NCBI GenBank assembly: GCA_019114305.1
Contig: DXFU01000005.1
Coordinates: 1-34,119, forward strand
DNA length: 34,119 nucleotides
Origin: Candidatus Hungatella pullicola
GTDB taxonomy: Bacteria; Bacillota; Clostridia; Lachnospirales; Lachnospiraceae
Direction: 5' to 3'
Shown here: positions 24,763 through 32,009 of the stretch, piece after piece
How positions within the stretch are numbered: the first letter of the stretch is position 1
Layout: every line of letters starts with the position of its first letter
Program-made: the position numbers and the translations under genes
The notes under the pieces: model-generated
The model's database searches: none
What the model was told of the DNA's origin: nothing
What the model saw: only the letters and a program-made list of their open reading frames with translations

Positions 24763-24791
24763 TTTACAGAATATAGTATTTATTGTATAAT
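24763..24791 (+). promoter_or_regulatory. Promoter of the DUF4190/DUF975 gene pair
   Basis: TTTACA (24763-24768) and TATAAT (24786-24791) are 17 bp apart, about 45 bp before the first ATG. Confidence 0.6.
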
Positions 24792-24837
24792 TATGGAATA
24801 GTAAGAATTATATTTTAATAAAAAGGGGAAAGGAAGA

Positions 24838-25260
24838 ATGATTATGGATAATGAAACTCAGAACGGGTATTCTGGCGGCGAAGATAAAAACGAGGAGTAT
24901 CAGGAGGTGGAATTCAGACAGGTAGAATCTACAGAATCTCCGATATACAATAGCAGTACGGAAGATGGCAGCCAGATTCACAGCGAGATGGACAAAAAGA
25001 AAAATAACATGGGCCTTGCTTCATTGGTAATGGGTATTATAGGAATCGTTACCACCTGCTGCTGTTACGGAGGTATTATATTCGGAAGTTTGGGAATTAT
25101 TTTTGCTATATTATCCAGGATAAATAAAAAGTTTGAGGGATACGCAGTGCCAGGATTGATTACTTCTATTATCGCATTGGTTCTCTCCATTATTCTTATT
25201 ATTATGACTGTAGTCCTCGCTTTCAGCGGAGTTATGGCAAGTTACGAGTACTATTACTAG
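24838..25260 (+). CDS. DUF4190-type membrane protein
   Basis: The 140-residue protein has an acidic, Ser/Glu-rich N-terminal tail of about 50 residues. Two hydrophobic hairpins follow (about 58-92 and 104-133), and the first contains a CCC triplet (74-76). The GLASLVMGIIGIVTTC and GLITSIIALVLSII repeats are typical of small DUF4190 membrane proteins, whose function is unknown. A second in-frame ATG at 24844 is equally possible. It is followed after 13 bp by another membrane-protein gene, so the two are probably one transcript. Confidence 0.75.
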   Translation: MIMDNETQNGYSGGEDKNEEYQEVEFRQVESTESPIYNSSTEDGSQIHSEMDKKKNNMGLASLVMGIIGIVTTCCCYGGIIFGSLGIIFAILSRINKKFEGYAVPGLITSIIALVLSIILIIMTVVLAFSGVMASYEYYY

Positions 25261-25273
25261 GAGGTAGGGCATA

Positions 25274-26095
25274 ATGAAGGTAAAATCTTCTGAGTTAAAA
25301 TGCAGGGCGAGAAAGAGTATGGAAGGCCATTATGGCTTTGGCGCGGGAATATCCGCTGTTTTGCTGGGATTAATCTGTGTGCTGATGGTTATCTATCTGG
25401 TTGTTCAGCAATTGATTTCTATTTATTTGTATGCAGTAGTTAAGGTTTCAGCTTATTCTCCGCAGGGACAGCTTATAATATTTGTGACCAGCATGGCACT
25501 TACTTTAATAATTTTTGCTCCCATATTTTTACTGGAAGTGGGTGGACAGAAGGTTTTTCTGGATATATGCCGGGGCAAAAAACCGGAACTTATGCAGCTT
25601 TTTTATGGTTTTACTCATGGAATTTTGAAGTTTTTGGGGCTGTATTTCCTTATGATCCTGATTACCCTTGTGATGGAAATTCCTTATCTGATTGTAACAG
25701 CTGCTGCTGCTGTAACTGGTTTTATACCGCTTATGGTTGTGCTTATGGTAATTATGATTGCAGTATCTATGGTGGCAATTATGATTGTCTCATTGGGAAT
25801 TGGTCAGGCAATTTTTCTGATGATTGATGAACCGGACAAAGGAGTGTTTCAGTGTATCAGGGAAAGCTGGTCTATGATGCGAGGCAATAAAAGAAGACTG
25901 TTTTATGTACAGATCAGCTTTTGCGGAATTATGATTTTGGGTTATACCTCCCTCATTGGATTTCTCTGGGTGCTGCCTTATGTGTACTGTACCTATATTC
26001 ATTTCTATTTGGATTTGAAAGAGAAAAACAGCCAGACGAAAGAGACAATTGGAGCAGGACAGGAATATGGTCCATATACAAGTCAGAGTGTTTAG
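25274..26095 (+). CDS. DUF975-family membrane protein
   Basis: The 273-residue protein starts MKVKSSELKCRARKSMEGHY, the typical N-terminus of DUF975 proteins, followed by about six hydrophobic helices. The conserved loop LFYGF appears after the second helix. A GVFQCIRESWSMMRGNKRRL segment precedes the last helices, and the tail is polar. Function is unknown for the family. A good ribosome site (GGAGG) precedes the ATG. Its end marks the edge of the host-like region before the recombinase. Confidence 0.8.
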   Translation: MKVKSSELKCRARKSMEGHYGFGAGISAVLLGLICVLMVIYLVVQQLISIYLYAVVKVSAYSPQGQLIIFVTSMALTLIIFAPIFLLEVGGQKVFLDICRGKKPELMQLFYGFTHGILKFLGLYFLMILITLVMEIPYLIVTAAAAVTGFIPLMVVLMVIMIAVSMVAIMIVSLGIGQAIFLMIDEPDKGVFQCIRESWSMMRGNKRRLFYVQISFCGIMILGYTSLIGFLWVLPYVYCTYIHFYLDLKEKNSQTKETIGAGQEYGPYTSQSV

Positions 26096-26115
26096 ATGAA
26101 AAGTCTGAGTTATAT

Positions 26116-26168
26116 GAAATGCGCATAGAATACACCAAAAGAAAAAGAGGTGTGACTGTGCGCATTTC
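26116..26168. repeat. Inverted repeat at the host/element junction region
   Basis: GAAATGCGCA (26116-26125) and TGCGCATTTC (26159-26168) are perfect inverted copies, with an inner pair ACACC/GGTGT. No T-run follows, so it is a poor intrinsic terminator. It lies between the convergent DUF975 and recombinase genes and could be a structured mRNA end or part of an attachment region. Confidence 0.45.
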
Positions 26169-26204
26169 TGAATAAACACTAATATGATATCAGTAATATT
26201 TTCC

Positions 26205-27767
26205 TTAGATTTTAGGATATATTTTCAGGGTAAAGCCTGGAATTTCCCGTTTTGTCCCTTTGATGTCCTTGGAGTACTCTACTTTTTCAAGAACTTCTTT
26301 TAAGAGACTGTTTTGCTCTCCGCAGGAGAGACGGGCAAAGTGGTCAAGTAAATATTCTACCTTTGGTATCAGAAGCAGGCGGCGCTTTTCAAAAGCCTCC
26401 TGCTTTTTGATTTGTTCTTTTAGATCGTGAAGGGAAGATTCTGCCTTCTTTATATTGGCTTTAATCGTTTCTGTACGTTCTTTCAGCGTGTCTCCGTCAT
26501 AAACCCCGATTTCAAAAGCCTCATAGGCCCGGTTCAGCTGCTTTCGATATCCGGCCAGAGAAGTCTCCAGTTCTGCGATTTTTGTCTGAGTCAGGGACAT
26601 GCCTGAAAGGGCAGGCTGAGGGGAGGAGATGGAGATGCGGTAATCTTTCAGCCATTCCTCTAAAACTACCAGCAACTTATTCATCACATCATCTGTGGCG
26701 GCTCCCGGCATATGGCAGTGACTGCAGAGATACCAGTCATGTTTATCACGTCCCCTGGCAGGACGGCGGATCATGGTATATCCACATTGTTGACATTTTA
26801 ATAATCCCGCCAGAGGATTCTTGATTACTCCATCTAAAAATACAGGAGTTTTACTTCTGCTGTTAAAAACTTTCTGGGCCTGATCGAATGTTTCCTGGTC
26901 TATAATTGCTTCATGGATACCGGGATAAGACTCGGAATTTTTGTCAATGGGAGCGGAGCGGCGCACGGAGCCATTTTCAATTACTTTGACGATCTTCCTT
27001 TTTCCGGCCGGGACCATACCAGTATAAGCGGAATTCAGAATAATATCCCGGATTACATTGTGAACCCAATGGTCGGAAATCCTTGGCTTAATGTGTAGTC
27101 GGTCAAGTGTTCTTGCAATAGCAGTGGCGCTTATTGGTACATTACCGGTTTCCGCAGTACCGGTGGTATACATGGAAAAGATTAAGCGGACAACCTCCGC
27201 TTCCTGGGGAATGACTTTCAAGCTATATCCCTTCTGGTTAGGAAGCTTATACCGTTCATAGCCATAGGGAGCTTTAGACCATGGCCATTTCCCTTCTTTT
27301 GCCGTATTGTATTTTCCATTACGAAGCCTGCGGCGGATGGTCTTATATTCCCTTCTGGACATAAAAAGACCAAATTCGAAATACTCTTCGTCAAATTCAT
27401 CATTAGGATTGTAAATTTTGCTGGGAGTAATAATGAGAGTATTGCTGTACTGAAAGGTCTCTGATACCAGACCCTGATCTCTGGTATTGCCTCTGGCCAG
27501 CCTTTCCACTTCTACAACAAAGACTCCGGCCGGCCGATTTACTTCAATGTCGTTCAGCAGGCGGAGCATTTGCGGCCTGGCGGCAATTGTTTCTCCAGAG
27601 ACCACTTCTCTGTATTCTCTTGATATAGTAACTCCCATTTTTTTGGCCAGATCATCAAGAACACGTTTGTGTCTGGCCAAAGTCTCACCTTCTCCCTGCT
27701 GTTCTGCTTCAAGATCTTTCCGGGACTTGCGCAGGTAGGAATAATAAATGCCGTTTGGGTCTAACAT
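26205..27767 (-). CDS. Large serine recombinase (resolvase/integrase)
   Basis: The 520-residue protein starts at the ATG at 27767, behind GGGAG; upstream in-frame sequence lacks a ribosome site. The N-terminal resolvase domain has the catalytic serine in YLRKS (Ser-15) and the VVEVERLARG motif. A recombinase domain follows, with KAPYGYERYK and SATAIARTLDRLHI. Next come a zinc ribbon (LKCQQCGYTMIRR ... LCSHC) and a coiled coil (about residues 385-460). Such enzymes integrate and excise elements at att sites without high-energy cofactors. Its 3' end faces the host gene, a common position for an integrase at the tip of its element. Composition is more host-like than that of the cargo genes. Confidence 0.93.
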   Translation of the reverse strand: MLDPNGIYYSYLRKSRKDLEAEQQGEGETLARHKRVLDDLAKKMGVTISREYREVVSGETIAARPQMLRLLNDIEVNRPAGVFVVEVERLARGNTRDQGLVSETFQYSNTLIITPSKIYNPNDEFDEEYFEFGLFMSRREYKTIRRRLRNGKYNTAKEGKWPWSKAPYGYERYKLPNQKGYSLKVIPQEAEVVRLIFSMYTTGTAETGNVPISATAIARTLDRLHIKPRISDHWVHNVIRDIILNSAYTGMVPAGKRKIVKVIENGSVRRSAPIDKNSESYPGIHEAIIDQETFDQAQKVFNSRSKTPVFLDGVIKNPLAGLLKCQQCGYTMIRRPARGRDKHDWYLCSHCHMPGAATDDVMNKLLVVLEEWLKDYRISISSPQPALSGMSLTQTKIAELETSLAGYRKQLNRAYEAFEIGVYDGDTLKERTETIKANIKKAESSLHDLKEQIKKQEAFEKRRLLLIPKVEYLLDHFARLSCGEQNSLLKEVLEKVEYSKDIKGTKREIPGFTLKIYPKI

Positions 27768-27909
27768 GATATCATCTCCCTTTGCTATGTGTACGAAAAA
27801 TAGGTGCGAAAAATACGCCCCTTGCCAGGACACCTCAGAGATGATATAATTCAGGTGTTCAAGCTGATATATCTTTCGGAGCAGTCCGGCAAGAGAATCT
27901 ATGTGAAAG

Positions 27910-27941
27910 CCGTTCGGTGCTGGTAACACCGGGCGGTTTTT
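27910..27941 (+). terminator. Plus-strand intrinsic terminator-like hairpin upstream of the recombinase
   Basis: CCGTTCGGTG and CACCGGGCGG form a 10-bp stem (two G-U pairs) with a 7-base loop, followed by TTTTT. It reads rightwards while the flanking genes read leftwards. It could end antisense transcription, or on the minus strand act as an untranslated hairpin. The rest of the gap 27768-27958 holds a spaced inverted repeat ACACCT/AGGTGT near 27830-27858 and no gene I can support. Confidence 0.6.
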
Positions 27942-27958
27942 CTATATATCCGCCAACC

Positions 27959-28237
27959 TTAAAAATTTGAGGCATTGTCGAAGCCTCCTTCCCGTGCAAG
28001 CTGGATAATGATATGGGCAACGGTTTCTAATAATTCTTGAAGCTTGGAAATTTCGTCTTCAGAAAACCCTTCGATATTCTTCCATTCGTAGGTAGGAAGG
28101 TAACATCCTGCTGAATGGAACCCTCCATTTACAGGCCGTTCAAAATAAACCTTTACAGTTTCCCTGCCGTTTTGATCAATGGTATCTGAGTGAGCAATAC
28201 CTGTTCCATCGTTGAGTGTCATAAAAGGATACATCAT
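27959..28237 (-). CDS. Small conserved protein of unknown function in mobile element
   Basis: The 92-residue product starts MMYPFMTLNDGTGIAHSDTI, from the ATG at 28237 with AGGAGG eight bases upstream. A GTG three codons earlier overlaps that site and is rejected. It is acidic and soluble, with an YLPTYEWKNIEGFSEDEI segment and a C-terminal helix. I recall similar short proteins in Firmicutes mobile elements but no known function. It is the last gene before the recombinase and shares its direction. A copy of the 61-bp repeated element lies immediately upstream. Confidence 0.65.
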   Translation of the reverse strand: MMYPFMTLNDGTGIAHSDTIDQNGRETVKVYFERPVNGGFHSAGCYLPTYEWKNIEGFSEDEISKLQELLETVAHIIIQLAREGGFDNASNF

Positions 28238-28268
28238 AGCCTTCACCTCCTATTGTTTTTGCAATTAA

Positions 28269-28329
28269 TCTTTTGCTCAGGTTAATTATCTAGCTGGTCT
28301 CTATTGGCGCAGGGGTCGGTTTTATGCAG
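28269..28329. repeat. 61-bp repeated element, copy A
   Basis: This 61-bp stretch matches copy B (29817-29877) at 56 positions, in the same orientation. It includes GGTTAATTATCTAGC and TTGGCGCAGGGGTCGGTTTT. On the plus strand CTGGTCTCTA/CAGGGGTCGG pairs imperfectly around TTGGCG. It overlaps the stop codon of the DUF1828/1829 gene and precedes the 92-residue gene. Confidence 0.85.
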
Positions 28330-29080
28330 TTAATAAGTTCAAATTTCTTTCTTCAGAACGCTGGCTCCAGCGAATCGTGTCCACGCCATAATTAGAAAAA
28401 CCAACTTCAACACCTTTTCCGATGGGATTAGAATCGTTAAGTAGAACGATTAGTTTACTATCAGGCTTTCGGGAAGGCTTTGTATCGCTCCAAGCAAAAA
28501 GAGCATTATTCATAGCGTTTCTGTTAGGATGGTTTATTGCCAAACATAGCCTTTCTGGTTTGTATTTCGAACGCTGTATGGCAAAATCATAGTTATGGGG
28601 AAAACCAGACTTCCCAGAAAACTGTACATTTTCCATACAATATATTTCATTTTGCGCGAGGAAATTTTGTATATCATCAAGAAAAAATGCTCCTGTTTTT
28701 GATCGGGAAGTCATGTATAAATCACTTACATGAATTAGACATTGTGTAAAGGCATGCTTTTTTTGCGGAAATTCATCTGCGGGTGCTTTTGCAATCAATT
28801 CCTTTCCTTCTAATTGAACTCCATATTGATTTAAAATAGCCTGTAATTGAAGTTTTCTATTTTTTCTGAATTGGAATCCGGACATTTCAAGATCATTCAG
28901 AGTATAGCCGTCATCTGTAAAAAAGATCTCTGCACCATCTTGCTTTACATAAAACTGTAGATAATCATTGGCGGAATTCAAAAATGGAGTATTTATTTCA
29001 TAATAGCCACCTACTCTGGAGAACGTTATTTCACTTTTGAGCCAAGAAATATATTCATCTATATAGTGCTGAATATCCAT
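28322..29080 (-). CDS. DUF1828/DUF1829 domain protein
   Basis: The 252-residue protein has the DUF1828 N-terminal pattern YEINTPFLNSANDYLQFYVK followed by IFFTDDGYTLNDLEMSGF. A DUF1829-like C-terminal half follows, with FPHNYDFAIQRSKYKPERL and DSKLIVLLND. Function is unknown. Such genes occur in prophages and islands, and a nuclease-like fold has been suspected for the C-terminal part on general grounds only. GGAGG lies nine bases before the ATG. It follows the DUF6978-type gene by 26 bp, so the two are likely co-expressed and act together. No membrane segments are present. Confidence 0.8.
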   Translation of the reverse strand: MDIQHYIDEYISWLKSEITFSRVGGYYEINTPFLNSANDYLQFYVKQDGAEIFFTDDGYTLNDLEMSGFQFRKNRKLQLQAILNQYGVQLEGKELIAKAPADEFPQKKHAFTQCLIHVSDLYMTSRSKTGAFFLDDIQNFLAQNEIYCMENVQFSGKSGFPHNYDFAIQRSKYKPERLCLAINHPNRNAMNNALFAWSDTKPSRKPDSKLIVLLNDSNPIGKGVEVGFSNYGVDTIRWSQRSEERNLNLLTA

Positions 29081-29106
29081 AAATAGTACGCCTCCTTTCC
29101 AATATA

Positions 29107-29556
29107 TTATAACAATTCTAACTGCATATTGATAATAGGTTTTTCGATTACATTAAATTTTTCCAAAAAGAGCATAGTATTTTCAATAAAATCCTCAGAG
29201 TTTATATCACAAGCTGGGAAAGCATATCGTCTTCCATATTTCTCTCTATAAACATGCCAATGTGAACAAGTCATGACCTTTCCATCAGGATTTCTATGTG
29301 GACGGCTTGGATTTATATGAAGTTCTAGTAATAAGATGCCATCCTTTTTTATCCTGGCACCAATTTCATATTTGAAGCGGTCAATTTTACCTCGATATAT
29401 TCTTATTACAAACTGTTCTTTTTTAGGAATTCCAACGACATCAAATTCTGAAGAGTCTCCTTTTAAAGGGAAATTAATTTCATGAGCAAGAGATTTTTTT
29501 AACATATGTAGTAATTCTTCAGCCTCTTTTTGGGACAGTTTTTTGGGATCAGACAT
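29107..29556 (-). CDS. DUF6978-like protein
   Basis: The 149-residue protein begins MSDPKKLSQKEAEELLHMLK, then FPLKGDSSEFDVVG and FVIRIYRGKIDRFKYEIGAR. A histidine-containing stretch LHINPSRPHRNPDG and CSHWHVYREKYGRRYAFP follow. I associate this pattern with DUF6978, which I recall beside DUF1828 genes; this is from memory. The His-rich segment could bind metal. GGAGG is present seven bases before the ATG. The gene pair has the size and layout of a two-component accessory (toxin-antitoxin or defence) module, but no activity is shown. Confidence 0.65.
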   Translation of the reverse strand: MSDPKKLSQKEAEELLHMLKKSLAHEINFPLKGDSSEFDVVGIPKKEQFVIRIYRGKIDRFKYEIGARIKKDGILLLELHINPSRPHRNPDGKVMTCSHWHVYREKYGRRYAFPACDINSEDFIENTMLFLEKFNVIEKPIINMQLELL

Positions 29557-29572
29557 TATCAGTCCTCCATTG

Positions 29573-29677
29573 TTATTTTAATCGTAATTCAATTACACAT
29601 CTTTCATATTCCAGGAATCGAGCTAGCTGTTTAGTAGTATATTCTGAATATATATGCAGTCCACTAGGTTTTAAAAG
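29573..29677 (-). pseudogene. Remnant of an ImmA/IrrE-type metallopeptidase gene (C-terminus only)
   Basis: The last 34 residues of an open frame, ending YSEYTTKQLARFLEYERCVI followed by ELRLK, align with the C-terminus of the intact ImmA-like protein at 32010-32435 (EYKEYSSEQLSRLLGYERRL then IELRLK). The HEXXH catalytic region is absent. Although the frame stays open to 29782, a terminator hairpin lies within that upstream part. The longer frame is therefore not a gene. It marks an old duplication or replacement event. Confidence 0.7.
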
Positions 29678-29704
29678 GTTTGTTTGGCATAAAGACACCT
29701 TTGT

Positions 29705-29741
29705 AAAATAAAAAGCCCCCGGGTCCGAAGGACACCGGAGT
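29705..29741 (-). terminator. Minus-strand intrinsic terminator downstream of a promoter
   Basis: On the minus strand CTCCGGTGTCC and GGACCCGGGGG pair with one bulge around TTC and are followed by CTTTTTATTTT. It lies about 30-60 nt after the predicted start from the 29773-29801 promoter. Confidence 0.7.
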
Positions 29742-29772
29742 GCGTTCCCTATATTATATGCAATGTTTCTAT

Positions 29773-29801
29773 AACATAACATGCATAGACTCCAATGTCA
29801 A
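29773..29801 (-). promoter_or_regulatory. Minus-strand promoter in front of the DUF6978/DUF1828 module
   Basis: TTGACA (29801-29796) and TATGTT (29778-29773) are 17 bp apart. Transcription would run through the hairpin at 29741-29705 and the ImmA remnant into the DUF6978-like gene. Confidence 0.55.
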
Positions 29802-29816
29802 CAACTATCAAATTAT

Positions 29817-29877
29817 TCTTTTGATCAGGTTAATTATCTAGCCGGTCTCTGTTGGCGCAGGGGTCGGTTTTTTACAG
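29817..29877. repeat. 61-bp repeated element, copy B
   Basis: This copy matches copy A (28269-28329) with five mismatches. Its plus-strand hairpin CCGGTCTCTG/CAGGGGTCGG (29842-29867) is fully paired, counting G-U, and is followed by TTTTTT. It is therefore a better terminator than copy A. It lies between two minus-strand transcription units. Confidence 0.85.
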
Positions 29878-29883
29878 TATAGC

Positions 29884-29922
29884 AAAAGGCACCCTTACAA
29901 AATACTTGCAAGAGTGCCTTTT
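29884..29922. terminator. Bidirectional terminator after the DUF4041/T5orf172 gene
   Basis: AAAAGGCACCCTT and AAGAGTGCCTTTT pair with one mismatch around a loop of about 13 bases, giving short U-runs on both strands. It follows the stop of the minus-strand gene at 30056 by about 130 bp. Confidence 0.7.
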
Positions 29923-29984
29923 AACCATAATCAATATGGTTCTCTCTGTACAAGTATAATACAATATAGAGAAAAATATTACAA
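29923..29984 (-). promoter_or_regulatory. Minus-strand promoter with adjacent palindrome
   Basis: TTGTAA (29984-29979) and TATTAT (29961-29956) are 17 bp apart on the minus strand. Just past the expected start lies the palindrome AACCATA-ATCAA-TATGGTT (29923-29941). The terminator at 29922-29884 follows directly. The remaining gap up to 30055 is AT-rich with no gene seen. Confidence 0.4.
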
Positions 29985-30055
29985 CTTTTAAAAGCAGATT
30001 TTTACGCTGTTTTAAGAGAAAAATAGTGTAAAATTAAGAGTATAAAAAATTCACA

Positions 30056-31420
30056 CTAAGCAGATTGTTCTTGTTTTAAGATCGATAAAGTTTCGTTATA
30101 TTCTTTTGCAACAGGAATACGGGTGAATGTCACTGTATTGTTATACTTTTCTTTAACGACGGTCTCTATATCATCTAAAGAAACCTTAAAAAATTCTTTC
30201 CGTAAATTAACACGGTTAACACTTTGCTTTTCAAATTTTTGATGAAGTGCTGTTTCAAGTGCTGGGGCATCATCTGAGAAAATCATAGCATGAACATCAA
30301 AGTCAAAGGGAACAGAAGCACTACTTAATTCTTTAATTCGATCCATAGGCTCCAAACGTCTTGTCATACCAATTTTGAATATATTTTCACCAAAAGAACC
30401 AATATTGGATATCACGTAAACATAGCCAGCTCTCGCATTCGCTTCTCGTTCGAGAACGGTGGCTTTCTCTTTTTCCAGCTGTTCGAGTTTTTTCTCCAGC
30501 TCTTTGATTTTATCAATATATAATTGCTTTTCTACATCACTTTGAGTTTTTTGCATATATCCCATTAGTTTATTTATTTCATTTGAGCATTGAATTTGGT
30601 CTTTTTCGAGCTTGGCTTTTTGCCTTTCTATTTCTCGTCTGACTTTTTCTTCTTCGATCATTTGCTCTTTTATAGCACGTTGCTGCTCTCGTTCAATTTC
30701 TTTTTTCTTCTCATATGTATAAACAAGATTTAACTCCTCTAACTTAAACTCGAGTAATTCTCGATTCAGCTGTATGCCATCTACTTCAAAAATTTTATTT
30801 AGTGAATCGAAAGCTTTGGTGATCTTATTACGAGAAGAATCTATATTTTTTACCGACAAATTAAGCAATATATTATCACATTCTGAATTGAAGCAACGTA
30901 AAATTTGCTTAATATTATCATTCTGCACTTTCTTACTGGCAGTACTAGAGATAGAAATTCCGGAAACGGATTTAATAACTTCTTGCTCTTTGTTTTTTAA
31001 TACAGCTAATTTGTTTTTACATTCTTCAGAACTTAAGCCGTCATAATCAGAATAAATGTATTGTTTGCAAATTATCTCTCTTTCTGAGATGTTAATTTCT
31101 TTATTTAGAGAATTAAGCTGATTTTGTAAGGAGAGAATTTCTTCTTCATATAAATTTATTTCATTTTTTTTCTGAACTGTTTCTAAAGCCAATGTTTTGG
31201 AGACATCTTCGTGCTGCTTTTGAAGGTTGGTTATTCTTTCTTCCCATTTTAAAGCAGTTCTTTCTAATTCATCTATATTGCCATATTTCTTTTTGAGTTT
31301 TCTTGTCTCAAAAAATTGCATAGTTAATAAACAGATTCCAATGATTCCAGGAATAACAAGGAACCATAAGGCAAACATTAAGCAAATGAACCAGGTCCCT
31401 AAATACCATTTATGCTTCAT
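30056..31420 (-). CDS. Membrane-anchored coiled-coil protein with DUF4041-like and T5orf172 (GIY-YIG-like) domains
   Basis: The 454-residue protein begins with a hydrophobic hairpin (about residues 5-37, WYLGTWFICLMFALWFLVIP). A long charged coiled coil with a DUF4041-like middle part runs to about residue 330. The C-terminal T5orf172/MUG113 domain starts GYVYVISNIGSFGENIFKIG (332-351) and includes MDRIKELSSAS and ALETALHQKFE. This domain is a relative of GIY-YIG nucleases: the VYV and KIG positions and the downstream Arg and Glu fit. Such proteins occur in phages and genomic islands and may cleave nucleic acid, possibly at the membrane. It has its own terminator and no close operon partner. 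Confidence 0.8.
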   Translation of the reverse strand: MKHKWYLGTWFICLMFALWFLVIPGIIGICLLTMQFFETRKLKKKYGNIDELERTALKWEERITNLQKQHEDVSKTLALETVQKKNEINLYEEEILSLQNQLNSLNKEINISEREIICKQYIYSDYDGLSSEECKNKLAVLKNKEQEVIKSVSGISISSTASKKVQNDNIKQILRCFNSECDNILLNLSVKNIDSSRNKITKAFDSLNKIFEVDGIQLNRELLEFKLEELNLVYTYEKKKEIEREQQRAIKEQMIEEEKVRREIERQKAKLEKDQIQCSNEINKLMGYMQKTQSDVEKQLYIDKIKELEKKLEQLEKEKATVLEREANARAGYVYVISNIGSFGENIFKIGMTRRLEPMDRIKELSSASVPFDFDVHAMIFSDDAPALETALHQKFEKQSVNRVNLRKEFFKVSLDDIETVVKEKYNNTVTFTRIPVAKEYNETLSILKQEQSA

Positions 31421-31529
31421 AATTAACTCCCTTATAAAAGATTTTTTGTATTGGTATATTTTATTTTAATTCATTCATCACAGTTGTATGCTAAGCCACT
31501 TGATGTTCGGTTCTGAAGCGCTGAGACTT

Positions 31530-31970
31530 TTATTTCCCTTTCTGGATTGCGTCTGCAATTTTGATATATTTTTCAGCAGAAATGGCTCTTTGCTTGTACA
31601 ATGAATAAAAATGTTCAATTTCACTTTGCATAGAATCAGTAAATGTTTTAGAAGCTTTTGAGTCAACTTTTGGAAGATCTTCAATCATATCCATTTCCAA
31701 AGCAACTCTATAAATATGCTTACAAGGCAAACCACGCCCATGAAAATCAAAACACGTGCATGAACTAAGTGTAGTTTCATAAATATCACCTGAAGAACCG
31801 ATTATTTCATAATGGTTATTTAATTTGGTGATCTTATCAGCCTTTATTTTTTTCGCATTAATTCTACGTTTGAGCTGATCAGGCTGGTCGTGAAATGCAA
31901 TATCAAATGAATTAAAGTCAACGATATCGTTCTTAGAACAAACTTGATTTTGGTACCAACTACTTTCCAT
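31530..31970 (-). CDS. SWIM zinc-finger protein
   Basis: The 146-residue protein has a SWIM-type finger with Cys-71, Cys-73, Cys-83 and His-85 in SSCTCFDFHGRGLPCKHIYR, matching CxC-x9-CxH. SWIM fingers bind DNA or protein and are often part of larger helicases or transposases; here the finger is nearly alone. The C-terminal 45 residues look helical. AAGGGGG lies about 12 bases before the ATG, a loose spacing. It is downstream of the ImmA-like gene in the same direction. The gap 31421-31529 to the next gene contains nothing I recognise. Confidence 0.75.
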   Translation of the reverse strand: MESSWYQNQVCSKNDIVDFNSFDIAFHDQPDQLKRRINAKKIKADKITKLNNHYEIIGSSGDIYETTLSSCTCFDFHGRGLPCKHIYRVALEMDMIEDLPKVDSKASKTFTDSMQSEIEHFYSLYKQRAISAEKYIKIADAIQKGK

Positions 31971-32009
31971 AATATGCCAATCCCCCTTAATAGCAAATCG
32001 TGATATTTT

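Noticed and set aside
26116-26168. Intrinsic terminator for the DUF975 gene
   Set aside because: The stem is good but the loop region is long and no run of T follows on either strand.
29573-29782. A 69-residue gene
   Set aside because: A terminator hairpin lies in its 5' half and only the last 34 codons resemble a protein (ImmA C-terminus).
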